This document shows positions 32,997 to 34,401 of a stretch of DNA of 34,401 nucleotides, piece after piece; positions within the stretch are counted from its first letter, which is position 1, and every line of letters begins with the position of its first letter. Below the pieces are notes generated by a model. The model did no database searches, was not told where the DNA came from, and saw only the letters and a list, made by a program, of their open reading frames with translations. A program made the translations under genes and the position numbers. Source of the DNA: JBBIJR01 sp037445875 (GTDB taxonomy: Bacteria > CLD3 > SB21); contig JBBIJR010000036.1 in the NCBI GenBank assembly GCA_037445875.1, positions 1 through 34,401 on the forward strand, in the 5' to 3' direction.

Positions 32997-33650
32997 CTAT
33001 AGCCCCATCCACTCCGCCGCAATTCGCACAATTTCCTCCATCGCATCTGTGCTCGCGCGTCCCGAACTCTTCGGTACCCGAAACGAATGGTCGCCTCCTT
33101 CGATGATGTGGAGCGTCGAGCGCTCACCCAGTCGCTCGTGCACAGAACGGATGTGGTTCACGTCTGCCAGTGGATCGCGCGTTCCCTGCAGGAACAACAT
33201 GGGAATCCTGATGCGGTCCAGATGATCGGCCCGCTCGACGGAAGGCTTGCCGGGCGCATGCAAAGGAAACCCGAAGAACACGATGCCGCGCACACCCGAA
33301 TGCGGTTCCTCAGCCAGCAGGGTCGAACTCATCCGCCCGCCCATCGACTTGCCGCCGACGAAGAGCGGCAGAGCGGTCTTCAAACCCGAGGCAAAAGCAA
33401 TGGCGTTTCGAACCGTACTAAGCAGAATCGGCTTGGGATCAGGGACCTTCCGCCCGGCCTCCGTGTAGGGAAAATCATATCGGAGCGTCGCGATGGCGTT
33501 CTGCGCGAGACCGTGCGCGAGGGATTCCATGAACGCATGGCGTGACCCGACCCCGGCGCCGTGACCCAGCACGAGCAGCGCCTTTGCACCGTCCGGCCTC
33601 AACCAGTACGCCGACACTTCGCCGCTGCTTTTCGAGGCCGTGAATTTCAT
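32997..33650 (-). CDS. Alpha/beta hydrolase, dienelactone-hydrolase/KANL3-Tex30-like
   Basis: Encodes 217 residues from ATG 33650. Catalytic triad candidates: the nucleophile serine in GGKSMGGRMSS, the aspartate in LQGTRDPLAD and the histidine in EGGDHSF. The start KALLVLGHGAGVGSRHAFME carries the oxyanion-hole HGAG motif. This layout matches the small hydrolases named after TEX30/KANL3; the substrate is unknown. A TTG at 33671 in the same frame is an alternative start. It is the last gene of a likely three-gene unit (membrane protein, DHFR-like protein, hydrolase) on the minus strand, 30 bp behind the DHFR-like gene. A decayed copy of its 3' end lies at 30421. Confidence 0.88.
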   Translation of the reverse strand: MKFTASKSSGEVSAYWLRPDGAKALLVLGHGAGVGSRHAFMESLAHGLAQNAIATLRYDFPYTEAGRKVPDPKPILLSTVRNAIAFASGLKTALPLFVGGKSMGGRMSSTLLAEEPHSGVRGIVFFGFPLHAPGKPSVERADHLDRIRIPMLFLQGTRDPLADVNHIRSVHERLGERSTLHIIEGGDHSFRVPKSSGRASTDAMEEIVRIAAEWMGL

Positions 33651-33680
33651 TCGTTCAGGTTCCACCGGCAAGACTCGCTC

Positions 33681-34190
33681 TTATGTCCGGCCATACAGCA
33701 ACTGGACGAGCCCGGAGGAGTAAGGCCTCGCTTCCAGCAACTTCCAGGCTTTTCGATCGGCCAAGCGTTGAAACAACGGCTTGCCGTCTCCGAGCACCAG
33801 CGGATGAACGGCGATGTGCATTTCATCGATCAGCCCGGCCGCCAGCAGGTGAGAACTGAGTTGCGGTCCCCCGAATAGCCAGATGTCCTTGCCGGCCTCT
33901 CTCCGGATACTTCTAACCAGCGGTTCGATCGCTCCGCTGACGAGCTCGAACCCTGCCCTGGCCGTCGTCAGCGTTCGCGAGAATACGTATTTCTTCTTGT
34001 CGGGGTAAGGATTCGGATCAAATTTGACCAGTACGTCGTAACTCTTGCGTCCGAAGAATATGGCATCGACGCGGCGCAGAAAGTCCGACATGCCGTAGTC
34101 CTGATCGGTGAAGCACCAGTCGAACTCGCCCCGCGGCCCCTCAACAAAACCGTCCAGACTGACGGCCAGGTTGAGCACGATCTTCCTCAA
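33681..34190 (-). CDS. Dihydrofolate reductase-like protein (RibD C-terminal family)
   Basis: A 169-residue NAD(P)H-dependent reductase of the RibD C-terminal/YyaP type: RKIVLNLAVSLDGFVEGPRG, then MSDFLRRVDAIFFGRKSYD, KKYVFSRTL, DIWLFGGPQLSSHLLAAGLI and DEMHIAVHPLVLGDG. These motifs form the fold of dihydrofolate reductase, but members usually do not reduce folate and their substrates are unknown. The start is a TTG at 34190 with AAAGGA about eight bases upstream; that ribosome site overlaps the stop of the preceding membrane-protein gene 12 bp away, so they are coupled. Confidence 0.9.
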   Translation of the reverse strand: MRKIVLNLAVSLDGFVEGPRGEFDWCFTDQDYGMSDFLRRVDAIFFGRKSYDVLVKFDPNPYPDKKKYVFSRTLTTARAGFELVSGAIEPLVRSIRREAGKDIWLFGGPQLSSHLLAAGLIDEMHIAVHPLVLGDGKPLFQRLADRKAWKLLEARPYSSGLVQLLYGRT

Positions 34191-34202
34191 TCGATGATCC
34201 TT

Positions 34203-34401
34203 TCAGCTCTTTTGGTTCCTCCACCCAAAAATCGCCCCGAGCGTCAAGCCCCAGGCCACCGCCACGAGCACGGAGCCGACGATGCCGCGGACCGCAAACA
34301 TCCATTGCATCTGGGCGGCACCCATGCCGCCTCCGATCATCCGATGAGGTAGCCATACACCGGTGAACACATTGACAAGGAAAGTGAGGAGCAGCAGGCT
34401 C
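34203..34401 (-). CDS. Small membrane protein (5' end outside window)
   Basis: The frame enters from the right edge and gives 65 residues before a TGA at 34203-34205: LLLLTFLVNVFTGVWLP, a loop with GGGMGAAQMQWMF, then VRGIVGSVLVAVAWGLTLGA and a short polar tail. Two hydrophobic segments are consistent with membrane helices. I cannot name the family. Its stop overlaps the ribosome site of the DHFR-like gene, suggesting one operon. Confidence 0.6.
   Translation of the reverse strand, partial: SLLLLTFLVNVFTGVWLPHRMIGGGMGAAQMQWMFAVRGIVGSVLVAVAWGLTLGAIFGWRNQKS

Noticed and set aside
1..34401. CRISPR array, prophage or insertion sequence
   Set aside because: No regularly spaced repeats, no transposase, integrase or phage structural genes, and no terminal inverted repeats were seen.

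Overview
This is a 34.4-kb stretch of a moderately GC-rich bacterial chromosome. Gene content points to the FCB/Bacteroidota-Ignavibacteriota side of the tree: a DUF4249-type lipoprotein, a carboxypeptidase-regulatory-domain (TonB-receptor type) N-terminus, many short-signal lipoproteins, 7TM-AraC regulators and SpoIIE-type phosphatases. Several genes use clear Shine-Dalgarno sites (AAAGGAGG). The placement is an inference from family content. No rRNA, convincing tRNA, CRISPR array, integrase or insertion sequence was found.

Layout. 1-5.7 kb: a partial Sua5 (tRNA t6A synthesis), a broken MazEF-like toxin-antitoxin pair, and an aldo/keto reductase followed by a PDZ-membrane-GAF-PP2C phosphatase. 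6-10 kb (minus strand): a DinB-like protein, a Rieske-flavodoxin fusion, a class III nucleotidyl cyclase, a cupin and a DUF1579 gene with an in-frame stop. 10-13.4 kb (plus): an exported protein, a membrane acyltransferase and a second PP2C phosphatase carrying a DksA-like zinc finger. 13.4-20.2 kb: a frameshifted AAA ATPase, LigD with a repeated operator-like upstream region, an HxlR-arginase pair, a secreted DJ-1/PfpI protein and a full-length Ada. 20.2-22 kb: a decay zone with a broken nucleotidyltransferase module and two gene heads joined face to face. 22-25.6 kb: MarR plus reductase sharing a 19-bp site, a 7TM-AraC regulator and a CGNR-type regulator. 25.9-30 kb: a frameshifted outer-membrane protein, a second DinB-like protein, and Ku in an operon with a TPR protein. 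30-34.4 kb: secreted or lipoprotein genes, several damaged, then a membrane protein, DHFR-like and hydrolase operon.

How it fits together. LigD (polymerase-phosphoesterase-ligase) and Ku form a complete bacterial NHEJ set about 11 kb apart. With Ada, two DinB-superfamily proteins and DJ-1 the window has a DNA-damage and stress-response flavour. The TPR gene 8 bp behind ku encodes two N-terminal peptides (QINLF and QLNIF) that resemble sliding-clamp-binding motifs, and it is the best candidate here for something undescribed.

An unusual number of otherwise intact genes carry a single stop or frameshift (MazE, MazF, DUF1579, AAA ATPase, nucleotidyltransferase and partner, outer-membrane protein, lipoprotein). 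This is either real decay or consensus error in the assembly. Read-level checking would decide which. Intact genes also end in TAG and TGA, so stop-codon recoding is not needed to explain it.
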